From assembly GCA_900539505.1 (NCBI GenBank), contig UQCL01000027.1, positions 1 through 26,782 on the forward strand: a DNA stretch of 26,782 bases. The letters run 5' to 3'. The notes under the pieces are model-generated. The model saw only the letters and a program-made list of their open reading frames with translations. It did no database searches and had not been told where the DNA came from. Below, one piece after another: positions 16,550 to 25,225 of this stretch (position 1 is its first letter; the number at the start of each line of letters is the position of its first letter). Position numbers and translations under genes: made by a program. The DNA is from an uncultured Campylobacter sp. GTDB lineage: Bacteria; Campylobacterota; Campylobacteria; Campylobacterales; Campylobacteraceae.

Positions 16550-17280
16550 CACCAAAAGCGCTAAATTTTAGCTAATTCGCCCGTCGCGCTCGCGTAAAAT
16601 TCATAAGCGAGCATCGCGGGCCGCCGCACGTTTGCGAGATAAATTCTTTAAAATTTCAGGGCGCCTCGGTTCGCCGCGGTTTTACTTTTGGCGAAATTCG
16701 GCTTTGACTTACGGCGCCCGCGAGCGATCGTAGCTCGCGTTTTTGCACGAGCAGCCGCACAGATTGCGGGCAAAACCGTATCGTAAAGTTTGATGAAAGT
16801 CTGAGAGAGCGCATCAGGCGGGAGTACGGTACGGCTAAAGTCGTATCGCGGAGGGCAGGGTGCGGATGAGCGCGGAATTTTATATTTGCTATGCAAACGC
16901 GCAAATTTTATTTTTGAACTGCGGAAAGTGCGTTTAAATTTAAATTTTGAGCTCGCACGGGACAGACTGCGCGGATACCTGCGGCGCGCTAAATTTTAGA
17001 CTGCCGCGGCGTATGAATTTTAGATCGCCAGCGCGGTTAAATTTAAAGCGCGCTTTGACGATCAAATTTTAAAAATCGCTCTTTAGAGCTTGATTGTGCG
17101 CTGCGAAATTTTAAAATTTATCGTGCGAGCTCCATTCGCCGCGTAAATTTAGATACTGCCTTTGCGCGCTTAAATTTTAAAATCGCACGGGCTCGCTTCG
17201 CCGCGTAAATTTCGATATTGTTTTCACTCACTTAAATTTAAAATCGCGCGATGCGGCGTAAATTTAATCCGCAGCGAGCG
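16550..17280. other. Noncoding spacer with degenerate AT-word repeats
   Basis: Two overlapping open frames on the minus strand (16648-16904) have no family features, no good start signals and biased composition; I read them as chance. From 16976 on, AATT cores recur about every 24-27 bases (16992, 17016, 17040, 17065; then 17146, 17173, 17208, 17235, 17261). No RNA gene was recognised. The region separates prs from the 3' end of dnaX on the same strand. Confidence 0.55.
17135..17270. repeat. Degenerate tandem repeat, ~55-62-bp unit, just beyond dnaX
   Basis: The word GCGTAAATTT appears at 17141, 17203 and, as GCGTAAATTTA, at 17256. Between copies comes CTTAAATTTTAAAATCGC or a close variant (17169 and 17231). 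The unit lengths are 62 and 53 bases. It is probably an old tandem duplication; a role in transcription ending cannot be excluded. Confidence 0.5.
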
Positions 17281-19362
17281 CTATTCCGTGATTTTGGTGG
17301 GCTCGCCGAAAAGCCTATTCATCTCGGAGATTAAAATTTCCTTGCCGTCCTGCGCGCCGTTTGCGAGCTCAGCGAGGCCTGCTTTGGCGGCGCGCACGCT
17401 CTTGCTCGTATCGCGAGGCTTTGCGGCGTAGTTTTGCGGATCGGTGGATCTTAGCAGATCGTCTTTGGGCGGCTGTTTTTCGCCCTCGCCGCTAGCGCCG
17501 TTTTTTTGCGGTTTTGCCGCTTTTGGCGCGGAATTTTCTTCGGAATTTTCGCCGCCGCTTGAAATTTCATTTTGCTCGGAGTTTGCGGTCTTGCTTGCGC
17601 CCGAGTTGGAATTTTGCGCGCCGCTCGAGTTTTCAAGCGGTTTTGTCGCACTGCCTGTCCCGTCTTTTGCTTTATCATTCGCTGTGCTATCTACGTTACT
17701 AGAGGCGGAATTTTCTGCGCTGTTTTGTGCAGAATTTTCCTGCTTCTGTGGCGCGCTTTGCTCGATCTTGATGGCTGCGCTCTCGCCGAAGAGTGATTTT
17801 AACACGCTATTTATCGCTCGCGAGCCCTTGCGTAGGTACTCTCTGTCCTGTCCCTGCGCGCGCGAGAGCAGATACAGCGTGCCGCGTTCAAATTTTAAAA
17901 ATTCCACGCACTTGCTAAATTTCTCGCCCAGATCGTAATCTCGGTCGTAAATTTTGGCTAAAAAATTCTCGTAAATTTCATTTTGAGCGCCCATTTTGAT
18001 GGAAGAGTTAGAATTTTGCGCCTGTGCCGCCGCGCCCGGTTTGATCTCACTGCTTGCGTCAGGGCTTTGTTTTGCCGTACCGCCAGCACTGGAGTTTTGT
18101 ACCGAGCTTGCGGGGCGTTTTGCGCCTGCCGTAAAGCTAGGCACGCCGCTTGTTGCGCTACCCTGGTCGCTTGATGTAAAAGCCGCGCCGTCCGGCTCGC
18201 TATTTGGCGCAAATGTCGCGCTTTGGTTTAAATTTGACCTAAAATTCGGCGCGGAGCTTTGCGCGTTTAAATTAGGCGCCGAAGCGGAAGCATAGCCCTC
18301 GCCTTGATCCAGCGATCTGCCGACCTCTATGAGCTCGTCGATCTCGCGCAGATTTACTGCCTCCATCATCATAAAAATCATCATAGAGATCGCGTAGGTG
18401 TTATCGGGGCTGATGGCAAGCATGCTCTTAGCGCCCGCTAAAATGCGGAAAAACCGCTCATACATCAGCAGGCTAAATTTCGCGTCGCGTCGCAGGAATT
18501 TATCCTTTAAATTTGCGATCATCTCGTCGATTATCGTCTCGGCGTTGTAGTTTTCGACCTCTTTGATGATCTCGATCGCGCCCGCGCGGTCCTGGCGCAG
18601 CACGACGTCTAAAATTTCGCCTATTTTAGCGGGATCGAGCAAGCCCAACATATCGGCGATCGCGCGCTCGGTGATGCCTTCGCGGCTAAAGATAATCGCC
18701 TGATCGAGGAGCGTGAGCGTGTCTCGTAGCGAGCCCGAGCCGCTGCGCGCTAGAATTTCGAGCGCGCCCTCTTCGTAAACGATGTTTTCGGTTTTTAAAA
18801 TTTGCTCTAGATGCGCTACGACGGCGCTTTTAGCGATCGGCTTAAAGCGAAAGTGCTGCGTGCGCGATAGCACGGTGACTGGAAGCTTGAGCGGATCGGT
18901 CGTCGCAAGGATAAATTTTACGTAAGAAGGCGGCTCCTCAAGCGTCTTTAAAAGCGCGTTGGAGGCCTCTTTGGTGAGCATATGCACCTCGTCAATGATG
19001 AAAATTTTAAAGCGCGCGCTTGCGGGATGATACTTCGTCTGCTCGATGAGCTCGCGGATATCGTCGATCTTGCGGTGGCTGGCGGCGTCCATCTCGATGA
19101 TGTCGATGTGGCGCCCCTCGTTTGCCATTACGCAGTTATCGCAGATCTCGCACGGCTTGCCGGTAGGGCCTTTATCGCATAAAAGCGCTTTGGCAAAAAT
19201 CCTAGCCGTCGAGGTTTTGCCGCTGCCGCGAAGTCCGCTGAAAAGATATGCGTGGCTCAGCCTGCCCGAATCCAGCGCGTGCGCGAGGCTTGTGGCGACG
19301 GCGTCTTGACCGATGAGCTGCTCGAAGCTTTTGGGTCTGTATTTTAAAGCGAGTGCTTGCAA
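17281..19362 (-). CDS. dnaX: DNA polymerase III clamp-loader subunit gamma/tau
   Basis: DnaX is the ATPase of the replicative clamp loader and links it to the polymerase. The start is placed at TTG 19362 because AAAGGAG lies five bases upstream and the protein then begins MQALALKYRPKSF as in relatives; a start at 19392 would cover this ribosome binding site. This gives 693 aa. Visible motifs are Walker A GLRGSGKTS (43-51), a zinc module Cys62-71-74-77, Walker B IIDEVHML (122-129) and the SRTQHFRF arginine-finger motif (166-173). Roughly 370-470 and 550-670 are Ser/Ala/Asn/Gln-rich linkers around a small folded region at about 470-540. Codons 619-621 hold the slippery word A AAA AAC, with a -1 frame stop two codons later. 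Upstream, yajG is divergent. Confidence 0.97.
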   Translation of the reverse strand: MQALALKYRPKSFEQLIGQDAVATSLAHALDSGRLSHAYLFSGLRGSGKTSTARIFAKALLCDKGPTGKPCEICDNCVMANEGRHIDIIEMDAASHRKIDDIRELIEQTKYHPASARFKIFIIDEVHMLTKEASNALLKTLEEPPSYVKFILATTDPLKLPVTVLSRTQHFRFKPIAKSAVVAHLEQILKTENIVYEEGALEILARSGSGSLRDTLTLLDQAIIFSREGITERAIADMLGLLDPAKIGEILDVVLRQDRAGAIEIIKEVENYNAETIIDEMIANLKDKFLRRDAKFSLLMYERFFRILAGAKSMLAISPDNTYAISMMIFMMMEAVNLREIDELIEVGRSLDQGEGYASASAPNLNAQSSAPNFRSNLNQSATFAPNSEPDGAAFTSSDQGSATSGVPSFTAGAKRPASSVQNSSAGGTAKQSPDASSEIKPGAAAQAQNSNSSIKMGAQNEIYENFLAKIYDRDYDLGEKFSKCVEFLKFERGTLYLLSRAQGQDREYLRKGSRAINSVLKSLFGESAAIKIEQSAPQKQENSAQNSAENSASSNVDSTANDKAKDGTGSATKPLENSSGAQNSNSGASKTANSEQNEISSGGENSEENSAPKAAKPQKNGASGEGEKQPPKDDLLRSTDPQNYAAKPRDTSKSVRAAKAGLAELANGAQDGKEILISEMNRLFGEPTKITE

Positions 19363-19417
19363 AATTTCTCCTTTGATCTTACAATGATACAAAAAAATCT
19401 ATAAATTTTAAATTTAG

Positions 19418-19426
19418 TGCTACAAT
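19418..19426 (+). promoter_or_regulatory. Extended -10 (TGC TACAAT) of the YajG-like lipoprotein gene
   Basis: TGC at 19418-19420 followed by TACAAT at 19421-19426 is an extended -10. It overlaps the first possible ATG (19425), which supports the later start at 19455 with its own AAAGGA. Confidence 0.65.
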
Positions 19427-19454
19427 GCGCCCGAATTTCAGAAAAAGGATCAAA

Positions 19455-20003
19455 ATGAAAAAATTTTTAATCGGCGTATTTGCGCTATTTTTTGTCGCCT
19501 GCTCGCAAACCAGCAGCGTCATCAGCCTAAATCCGTATCTTTCTAAGGCCGATCAGACCGTAAGCGGCAAGTCGGTAAATATCAACGCGATCAACGATCA
19601 GCGCGAAAATCAGATGGTAATCGCCGTTATAAACGACAACGACGGCAAACTCGTCGATGAAGTGCTTTTAAAAAACAATCTCTCGGCGTGGTTCGATAAG
19701 GCTTTGCGCGCAGAGCTTGAGGCTCGCGGCGTAAGGATCGATCCTGCAAGCCCGAATATCGTAACCGTAAATATTAGAAGCATCTCGGCAGCGATCAACG
19801 GCTACTCGAAAGAAAATATGAGCGCAAGAGGCGAGGTTGCGATCTCTATCGTGCAGGGCAACAAAACCACTACTAAGCGCGTTTCGCAGGATCAGAGCCA
19901 ATTTACCGCGCTTCGCACGGCTAGATCGCTTAATCCTTTCGTGCAAAGCTTACTTGGCGACATCGTCAAAAAATCCGCCGATCAAATCATCTTGACGCTT
20001 TAG
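19455..20003 (+). CDS. YajG-like lipoprotein
   Basis: From ATG 19455 the product is 182 aa, with lipobox FVAC and Cys16 as the acylation site. An ATG at 19425 is in frame but lies in the promoter. The mature protein reads SLNPYLSKADQTVSGKSVNINAINDQR, then an ordered domain with KNNLSAWFDKALRAELEARG and a repeated strand pattern (IVTVNIRSISAAINGY, ARGEVAISIVQG, TTTKRV), which fits the YajG family of periplasmic or outer-membrane-anchored lipoproteins. The family's role is not settled. Its stop TAG is followed directly by the ATG of the ComF-like gene, so the two are one operon with translational coupling. Confidence 0.75.
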   Translation: MKKFLIGVFALFFVACSQTSSVISLNPYLSKADQTVSGKSVNINAINDQRENQMVIAVINDNDGKLVDEVLLKNNLSAWFDKALRAELEARGVRIDPASPNIVTVNIRSISAAINGYSKENMSARGEVAISIVQGNKTTTKRVSQDQSQFTALRTARSLNPFVQSLLGDIVKKSADQIILTL

Positions 20004-20621
20004 ATGCGCTGCGTAAATTGCGGCGCGTTTAGCCTGCGCACGATCTGCGCCGCCTGCGCCGCAAATTTAGCCGAATGCCGCCTAAGTATGCGGCAGGTGG
20101 AGGGCTTTAGCGTATTTTATTACTACGGCTACTCCGAAATTCGCGAGCTCATACTTTCTAAACATCACGAATACGGCGCTGCGGTGCTTGCGCGCATAGC
20201 CTCTTTAAGCCTAGCGAAATTCCCGCTTCATCTGCAGCGCGAAATTTCTACAAATCCGCAAAACTACGAAGCGTTTAAAACGGACGGGGTTTTTAAATTT
20301 AACGCCGTGCCGCTGGATGATGACGCTCGCAGCGGCTATTCGCACACGGCGATCTTAGCCCGCGCGCTAAAAAGCGAGCTTGTGGGGCCTAAATTTCACT
20401 GCCTGCGCGCGCAAAATCGCGTCAAATACAGCGGGCAGAGTTTGGAATTTCGCCTAAAACACAAGCGAAATTTTAAAATTTTAACCCCGCCGCAATTCCC
20501 CGTGATCCTAGTGGACGACATCATCACCTCGGGCCTTAGCATGCTGCAAGCGCGCGAGACTTTGATCGATGGCGGCTTTATGCCCGTGTGCGGCTTGGTT
20601 TTAGCTAATGCAAAAGAATAA
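20004..20621 (+). CDS. ComF-family phosphoribosyltransferase-like protein
   Basis: The 205-aa protein has the two parts of ComF/GntX proteins: an N-terminal zinc finger with Cys3, Cys6, Cys15 and Cys18, and a phosphoribosyltransferase fold with the PRPP-binding loop VILVDDIITSG at 167-177. In naturally competent bacteria ComF acts in DNA uptake and single-strand processing; a competence role here is inferred from the family only. It has no strong ribosome binding site of its own and starts immediately after the yajG-like stop codon. The RxxQ and KxR blocks expected near residues 130-150 (AQNRVKYSGQSLEFRLKHKRN) are present. Confidence 0.85.
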   Translation: MRCVNCGAFSLRTICAACAANLAECRLSMRQVEGFSVFYYYGYSEIRELILSKHHEYGAAVLARIASLSLAKFPLHLQREISTNPQNYEAFKTDGVFKFNAVPLDDDARSGYSHTAILARALKSELVGPKFHCLRAQNRVKYSGQSLEFRLKHKRNFKILTPPQFPVILVDDIITSGLSMLQARETLIDGGFMPVCGLVLANAKE

Positions 20622-20626
20622 TTCGC

Positions 20627-20632
20627 TATAAT
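20627..20632 (+). promoter_or_regulatory. -10 box (TATAAT) of gyrA
   Basis: TATAAT sits six bases after the ComF-like stop codon and 27 bases before the gyrA ATG. AAAAGGA at 20648-20654 is the ribosome binding site. Confidence 0.7.
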
Positions 20633-20659
20633 CGCGCTTTAAAATTTAAAAGGATATTT

Positions 20660-23404
20660 ATGCAATCAAATATGTTTGAAAATCAGGAGATCATCGATAT
20701 CGACGTCGAAGAATCGATCAAGACGAGCTATCTTGATTATTCGATGAGCGTTATCATCGGTCGCGCGCTACCGGATGCCAGAGACGGTCTAAAGCCGGTG
20801 CATAGGCGAATTTTATATGCGATGAACGATCTTGGCGTGGGCTCTCGCCAGCCATATAAAAAATCTGCTCGTATCGTAGGCGACGTCATCGGTAAATACC
20901 ATCCGCACGGCGATACCGCCGTTTACGACGCGCTCGTGCGAATGGCGCAGAGCTTTTCGATGAGAATTCCTTCCGTGGACGGGCAGGGTAACTTCGGATC
21001 GATCGACGGCGACGGCGCGGCGGCGATGAGGTATACCGAAGCGCGTATGACGCCGCTAGCCGAGGAGCTGCTAAAAGACCTGGATAAAGAGACGGTCGAT
21101 TTTGTACCCAACTATGACGAGAGCTTAAACGAGCCCGACGTATTGCCTGCACGCGTGCCGAATTTGCTGCTTAACGGCTCAAGCGGAATCGCCGTAGGAA
21201 TGGCGACGAATATCCCGCCGCACAGCCTAGATGAGCTTGTAGGCGGTCTTTTGATACTGCTTGAGAATAAAAACGCAAGCCTAGAAGAGATCATGGGCGA
21301 GATCAAGGGTCCCGATTTTCCGACCGGCGGTATAATCTACGGCAAAAAGGGGATCATCGAAGCGTATAAAACGGGCAGAGGGCGGGTTAAAATTCGCGCT
21401 AAAACCCATATTGAAAAAAAAGCTAATAAAGATGTCATCGTAATCGACGAGCTGCCGTATCAGACCAATAAAGCGCGCCTGATCGAGCAGATCGCAGATC
21501 TTGTAAAAGAAAAGCAGATTGAGGGCATCTCCGAGGTGCGCGACGAGAGCGATCGCGACGGAATTCGCGTAGTAATAGAGCTTAAGCGCGACGCGATGAG
21601 CGAGATCGTGCTGAATAATCTATTTAAGCAAACCACGATGGAGGCGACCTTCGGCGTGATAATGCTCGCAATCGACGGCAAGGAGCCGAAGATTTTCACG
21701 CTGATAGAGCTTTTGAAGCTGTTTTTGAACCATAGAAAAACCGTCATCATCCGCCGCACGATTTTTGAGCTTCAAAAAGCGCGCGCCAGAGCGCACATCT
21801 TGGAGGGCTTAAAGATCGCGCTAGATAACATCGACGAAGTGATCGACGTGATTAGAAACTCCGCCGACACCAACGTCGCGCGCGAAAATTTAATGAGCAG
21901 ATTCGGTCTTAGCGAGGCGCAATCGGGTGCGATTTTGGATATGAGGCTAAGCCGTTTAACGGGGCTTGAGCGCGAAAAGATCGAGGAGGAGCTAAAAGAA
22001 ATTTTAGCCGAGATAAAGCGGCTTGATGCGATCCTAAAGAGCGAGGAGCTGATTGAGGGGATCATCAAAGATGAGCTTTTGGAGATCAAGGATAAATTTA
22101 AATGCCCGCGCATCACCGAAATCGTCGATGACTACGAGGATATCGACATCGAAGATCTCATCGCGAATGAAAATATGGTCGTTACGATCACTCACCGCGG
22201 CTACATCAAGCGCGTGCCTAGCAAGACTTACGAGAAGCAAAAGCGTGGCGGCAAGGGGCGCGTGGCGGTCACGACGTATGATGACGACTTCATCGAGAGC
22301 TTTTTTACGTCCAACACCCACGATACGCTTATGTTTATCACCGACCGCGGGCAGCTTTACTGGCTTAAGGTCTATAAAATTCCAGAGGGCTCGCGCACCG
22401 CAAAGGGCAAAGCGGTAGTAAATTTAATCCAGCTCGGCGCGGACGAAAAGATAATGGCGATCATCCCTACGACCGATTTTGATCCGAGCAAGTCGCTCGT
22501 ATTTTTCACTCGCAACGGCATCGTAAAACGCACGAATTTAAGCGAGTTTAAAAACATCCGCTCACTCGGTATCCGCGCTATCAGCCTAGATGAGGACGAT
22601 ACGCTGGTGACTGCTCTCATCGCTCCAAACAGCGCCGAGGAGATGCAAAACTACAAAGGAGGCGCTCTAAGCGGCGACGATCTGGACGGCGGCGAGGCTG
22701 AGGAAATTCTAGAGCAGACCGAGCAGGATATTTTGGAGGGAAGCGAGAATGAAATTTCAGATGAAATTTCGCAAGACGAAGGCACTCAAGAGGGCGAGCC
22801 GCAAAGCGCTAACGAAAATATGCTCTTCATCGCTACGAAAAAGGGAATGTGCCTTAAATTTAATCTAAATAAAATTCGCCAAATGGGGCGCATCGCTCGC
22901 GGCGTAAAGGGGATTAAATTTAAAGAGAAAGGCGACGAAGTTATCGGCGCTGCGTTTATTTTAAGCGATATGCAAGAAATTTTAAGCGTGAGCCAAAAGG
23001 GTATCGGCAAGCGCACTACCGCGAGCGAGTATCGTCTAACAAACCGCGGCGGCAAGGGCGTCATCTGCATGAAGCTCACCAACCGCACGGGAGAGCTCAT
23101 CGGCGTCGTGATGGTCGATGAGGAGATGGATCTCATGGCGCTAACCACCAGCGGCAAGATGATCCGCGTCGATATGCAAAGCATCCGCAAAGCGGGCCGT
23201 AACACCAGCGGCGTCATCGTCGTAAATGTCGAGGGCGACGACGTCGTGAGCATCGCGACCTGCCCGAAAGCCGAGGAGGGCGACGAGGGCGAAGCGGACG
23301 AGCTTGCGCAGGATGAAAATTTATTAAATTCAAATTTAGATAGTAAAGATTCGCAGAGCGACGGCCCTAGCGATGAAATTTTAAAAGGAGGAGAGGATGA
23401 GTAG
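20660..23404 (+). CDS. gyrA: DNA gyrase subunit A
   Basis: GyrA is the DNA-breaking and wrapping subunit of gyrase (A2B2), which introduces negative supercoils. The 914 aa is slightly longer than the C. jejuni protein. The catalytic tyrosine is Tyr125 in AAAMRYTEARM. The quinolone region reads HPHGDTAVYD at 81-90 with Thr86 and Asp90, the sensitive-type residues in Campylobacter numbering. The GyrA box QKRGGKG, needed for DNA wrapping, opens the C-terminal beta-pinwheel, which closes with the VKxxGR-type repeats. An acidic linker of about 60 residues (about 659-720, Glu/Asp/Gly/Gln-rich) is inserted between blades, and the tail is also acidic. The last eight bases overlap asd, and the asd ribosome binding site lies inside gyrA. 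Confidence 0.99.
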   Translation: MQSNMFENQEIIDIDVEESIKTSYLDYSMSVIIGRALPDARDGLKPVHRRILYAMNDLGVGSRQPYKKSARIVGDVIGKYHPHGDTAVYDALVRMAQSFSMRIPSVDGQGNFGSIDGDGAAAMRYTEARMTPLAEELLKDLDKETVDFVPNYDESLNEPDVLPARVPNLLLNGSSGIAVGMATNIPPHSLDELVGGLLILLENKNASLEEIMGEIKGPDFPTGGIIYGKKGIIEAYKTGRGRVKIRAKTHIEKKANKDVIVIDELPYQTNKARLIEQIADLVKEKQIEGISEVRDESDRDGIRVVIELKRDAMSEIVLNNLFKQTTMEATFGVIMLAIDGKEPKIFTLIELLKLFLNHRKTVIIRRTIFELQKARARAHILEGLKIALDNIDEVIDVIRNSADTNVARENLMSRFGLSEAQSGAILDMRLSRLTGLEREKIEEELKEILAEIKRLDAILKSEELIEGIIKDELLEIKDKFKCPRITEIVDDYEDIDIEDLIANENMVVTITHRGYIKRVPSKTYEKQKRGGKGRVAVTTYDDDFIESFFTSNTHDTLMFITDRGQLYWLKVYKIPEGSRTAKGKAVVNLIQLGADEKIMAIIPTTDFDPSKSLVFFTRNGIVKRTNLSEFKNIRSLGIRAISLDEDDTLVTALIAPNSAEEMQNYKGGALSGDDLDGGEAEEILEQTEQDILEGSENEISDEISQDEGTQEGEPQSANENMLFIATKKGMCLKFNLNKIRQMGRIARGVKGIKFKEKGDEVIGAAFILSDMQEILSVSQKGIGKRTTASEYRLTNRGGKGVICMKLTNRTGELIGVVMVDEEMDLMALTTSGKMIRVDMQSIRKAGRNTSGVIVVNVEGDDVVSIATCPKAEEGDEGEADELAQDENLLNSNLDSKDSQSDGPSDEILKGGEDE

Positions 23405-24428
23405 TTATAATATCGCCATCGTAGGCGCTACCGGCGCCGTAGGCGAGGAGATTTTGCGCGTCTTAGACGAGATGAACTTTCCCGTAAAGGACATACTGCC
23501 GCTTGCAAGCGCAAAGAGTGCGGGCGAGAAGGTGGAATTTCGCGGCAAAGAATACGTCGTGAGGGAGCTTACCGACAGCACTTTCGACGAAAACGAGATC
23601 GACATCGCGTTTTTTAGCGCGGGCGGCTCTATTTCGGCGCACTACGTGCCATTCGCTGCAGCAAGCGGCGCAGTGGTGATCGACAACACGAGCCACTTTC
23701 GCATGCAAGAAAATGTCCCGCTCGTAGTACCCGAGTGTAATCCTCAGGATATAAAGCTATGGGAAGAGACAGGCATCATCGCTAATCCGAACTGCTCAAC
23801 TATCCAGATGGTTCAAATTCTTAAGCCGCTTGATGACGCGTTTGATATCGAGCGCGTAGATGTAAGCACCTACCAGGCGACAAGCGGTGCAGGTAAAGAG
23901 GGTATGAGCGAGCTTGTAGAGCAGCTGCAGCAGTTTTTCGCTTTTAAGCTTGATGAGTGCGAGCCGAAGGTTTTCCCACATCAGATCGCGATGAATGTCA
24001 TCCCGCACATCGATGTATTTTTGGACAACGACTACACCAAAGAAGAGATGAAGATGGTGAATGAAACGCAGAAAATTTTGCATAAAAACTTCGCCGTTTC
24101 GGCTACCTGCGTGCGCGTGCCGGTGCTTCGCAGCCACAGCGAGGCGATCACGATAAAATTTAAAAAGGATTTCGAGATTAGCCGCGTGCGCGAAATTTTA
24201 AGAAACGCGTCTAGCATCGTGCTTGCAGACGATCCGAGCAAAAACGAGTACCCGATGCCGCTGCTTTCGAGCGACACGAACGAAACCTACGTCGGCAGGC
24301 TCCGCAGGGATAATTTCGATGATAAAATTCTGCATCTTTGGTGCAGCGCCGATCAGATCCGCGTCGGAGCGGCGACAAACGCCGTACGCATCGCGCTTCG
24401 CTGGATCGATATGCAGCAAGACAGATAG
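23397..24428 (+). CDS. asd: Aspartate-semialdehyde dehydrogenase
   Basis: This enzyme reduces aspartyl phosphate with NADPH to aspartate semialdehyde, the branch point to lysine/diaminopimelate, threonine and methionine; it is needed for peptidoglycan. The 343 aa is normal. Motifs are GATGAVG at 10-16 (NADP loop), the nucleophile Cys133 in NPNCST, YQATSGAGK at 159-167, and the catalytic region RVPVLRSHSE with His247. Start choice is clear: AAGGAGG at 23385-23391. The ATG lies eight bases inside gyrA, so the two are translationally coupled. A strong hairpin follows at 24551. Confidence 0.98.
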   Translation: MSSYNIAIVGATGAVGEEILRVLDEMNFPVKDILPLASAKSAGEKVEFRGKEYVVRELTDSTFDENEIDIAFFSAGGSISAHYVPFAAASGAVVIDNTSHFRMQENVPLVVPECNPQDIKLWEETGIIANPNCSTIQMVQILKPLDDAFDIERVDVSTYQATSGAGKEGMSELVEQLQQFFAFKLDECEPKVFPHQIAMNVIPHIDVFLDNDYTKEEMKMVNETQKILHKNFAVSATCVRVPVLRSHSEAITIKFKKDFEISRVREILRNASSIVLADDPSKNEYPMPLLSSDTNETYVGRLRRDNFDDKILHLWCSADQIRVGAATNAVRIALRWIDMQQDR

Positions 24429-24550
24429 GATAAATTTAGTAAGGCTGCCGAGTCTTTGTGCGCAGATACGGTCGCGTGCGCGATTTCGGCGCCGAGGTTG
24501 CGCGAATAAATTTGCAAATCAACCTAGTTAAAATTTAATGCCGCGAGCTG

Positions 24551-24583
24551 AAATTTTGCGCCTTTAACCTGGCGCAAAATTTT
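24551..24583 (+). terminator. Perfect 12-bp stem hairpin, probable terminator of asd
   Basis: AAATTTTGCGCC pairs perfectly with GGCGCAAAATTT around an 8-base loop; a T at 24583 follows. It lies 122 bases after asd and 149 bases before the yqhA start. The T run is mostly within the stem, so it may act in both directions or as an RNA-protecting hairpin instead. Confidence 0.55.
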
Positions 24584-24731
24584 AAAGATTCAAATGGACG
24601 CCATCAAATGGGGTAAATTTACGCGGTTGCAAACGAGCGCAAATTTAAACGAACGCTTCGGCATGGAGCGGCTTTTAAATTTATACGTTCGTTTGTGTAG
24701 CGCGCTACTCGAATTAAAATTTAAGGAAGAA

Positions 24732-25223
24732 ATGAAAGCTATATTTGAAAAATTTTTGCTTTGCAGCAAATTTTTAACCCTCCTGCCAGTGCTTTTTTGC
24801 ATCGCGGCAGGCGCAGCGATATTTGTGATGGCAAGCTACGAAATTGGCTCGGCGCTCTATAAAATCATAGAATTTTTTCTAGCCCCGCAGAGTGAGCGAG
24901 CGCTTTACGTCGATATTTTAAGCGAGATAATAACGGCGATCGATCTGTATCTGGTCGCTATAGTGCTGCTAATCTTCGTATTTGGAATTTATGAGCTGTT
25001 TATCGACGAGTTTGTGGATCTAAATTTGCAAGTTTTAAAGATCGCCTCGCTGGATGAGCTAAAACATAAACTCGGCAGCGTCATCATAATGGTGCTGGTA
25101 GTGGATTTCTTTAAGCAAATTTTACACACCGATTTTACTACCCCTTTGGATATGCTTTTGCTCGCAGGGGCTATCTTTGCGGTTTGTTTGTCTTTGTATA
25201 TTTTGAGTAAATTTAAAGGATAA
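24732..25223 (+). CDS. yqhA: YqhA/UPF0114-family membrane protein
   Basis: The ATG at 24732 is chosen because AAGGA lies just upstream and the protein then begins MKAIFEKFLLCSKFLTLLPV, as in the family; the longer frame from 24594 adds 46 residues with no family likeness and starts inside the spacer. This gives 163 aa. Hydrophobic segments lie at about 12-35, 64-86, 103-123 and 138-158. The family's role is unknown. The region DEFVDLNLQVLKIASLDELKHKLG between segments is the family-like conserved block. The stop codon overlaps the hemE ribosome binding area, with two bases between the genes, so they are cotranscribed. Confidence 0.85.
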   Translation: MKAIFEKFLLCSKFLTLLPVLFCIAAGAAIFVMASYEIGSALYKIIEFFLAPQSERALYVDILSEIITAIDLYLVAIVLLIFVFGIYELFIDEFVDLNLQVLKIASLDELKHKLGSVIIMVLVVDFFKQILHTDFTTPLDMLLLAGAIFAVCLSLYILSKFKG

Positions 25224-25225
25224 AA

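Noticed and set aside
16648..16904. Two overlapping 82-codon frames on the minus strand before dnaX
   Set aside because: No family likeness, no convincing ribosome binding site, odd composition and a noncoding-like background.
16921..17280. CRISPR-like repeat array
   Set aside because: Units vary in length and sequence, spacers are not unique sequences of fixed size, and no cas gene is present.
19425..19454. Upstream ATG giving a 192-aa version of the YajG-like protein
   Set aside because: It overlaps the extended -10 box and would put ten basic residues before a clean lipoprotein signal that starts at 19455 with its own ribosome binding site.
24594..24731. N-terminal 46-residue extension of the YqhA-family protein
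   Set aside because: No family likeness and no start signal; the start at 24732 has AAGGA and the usual family N-terminus.
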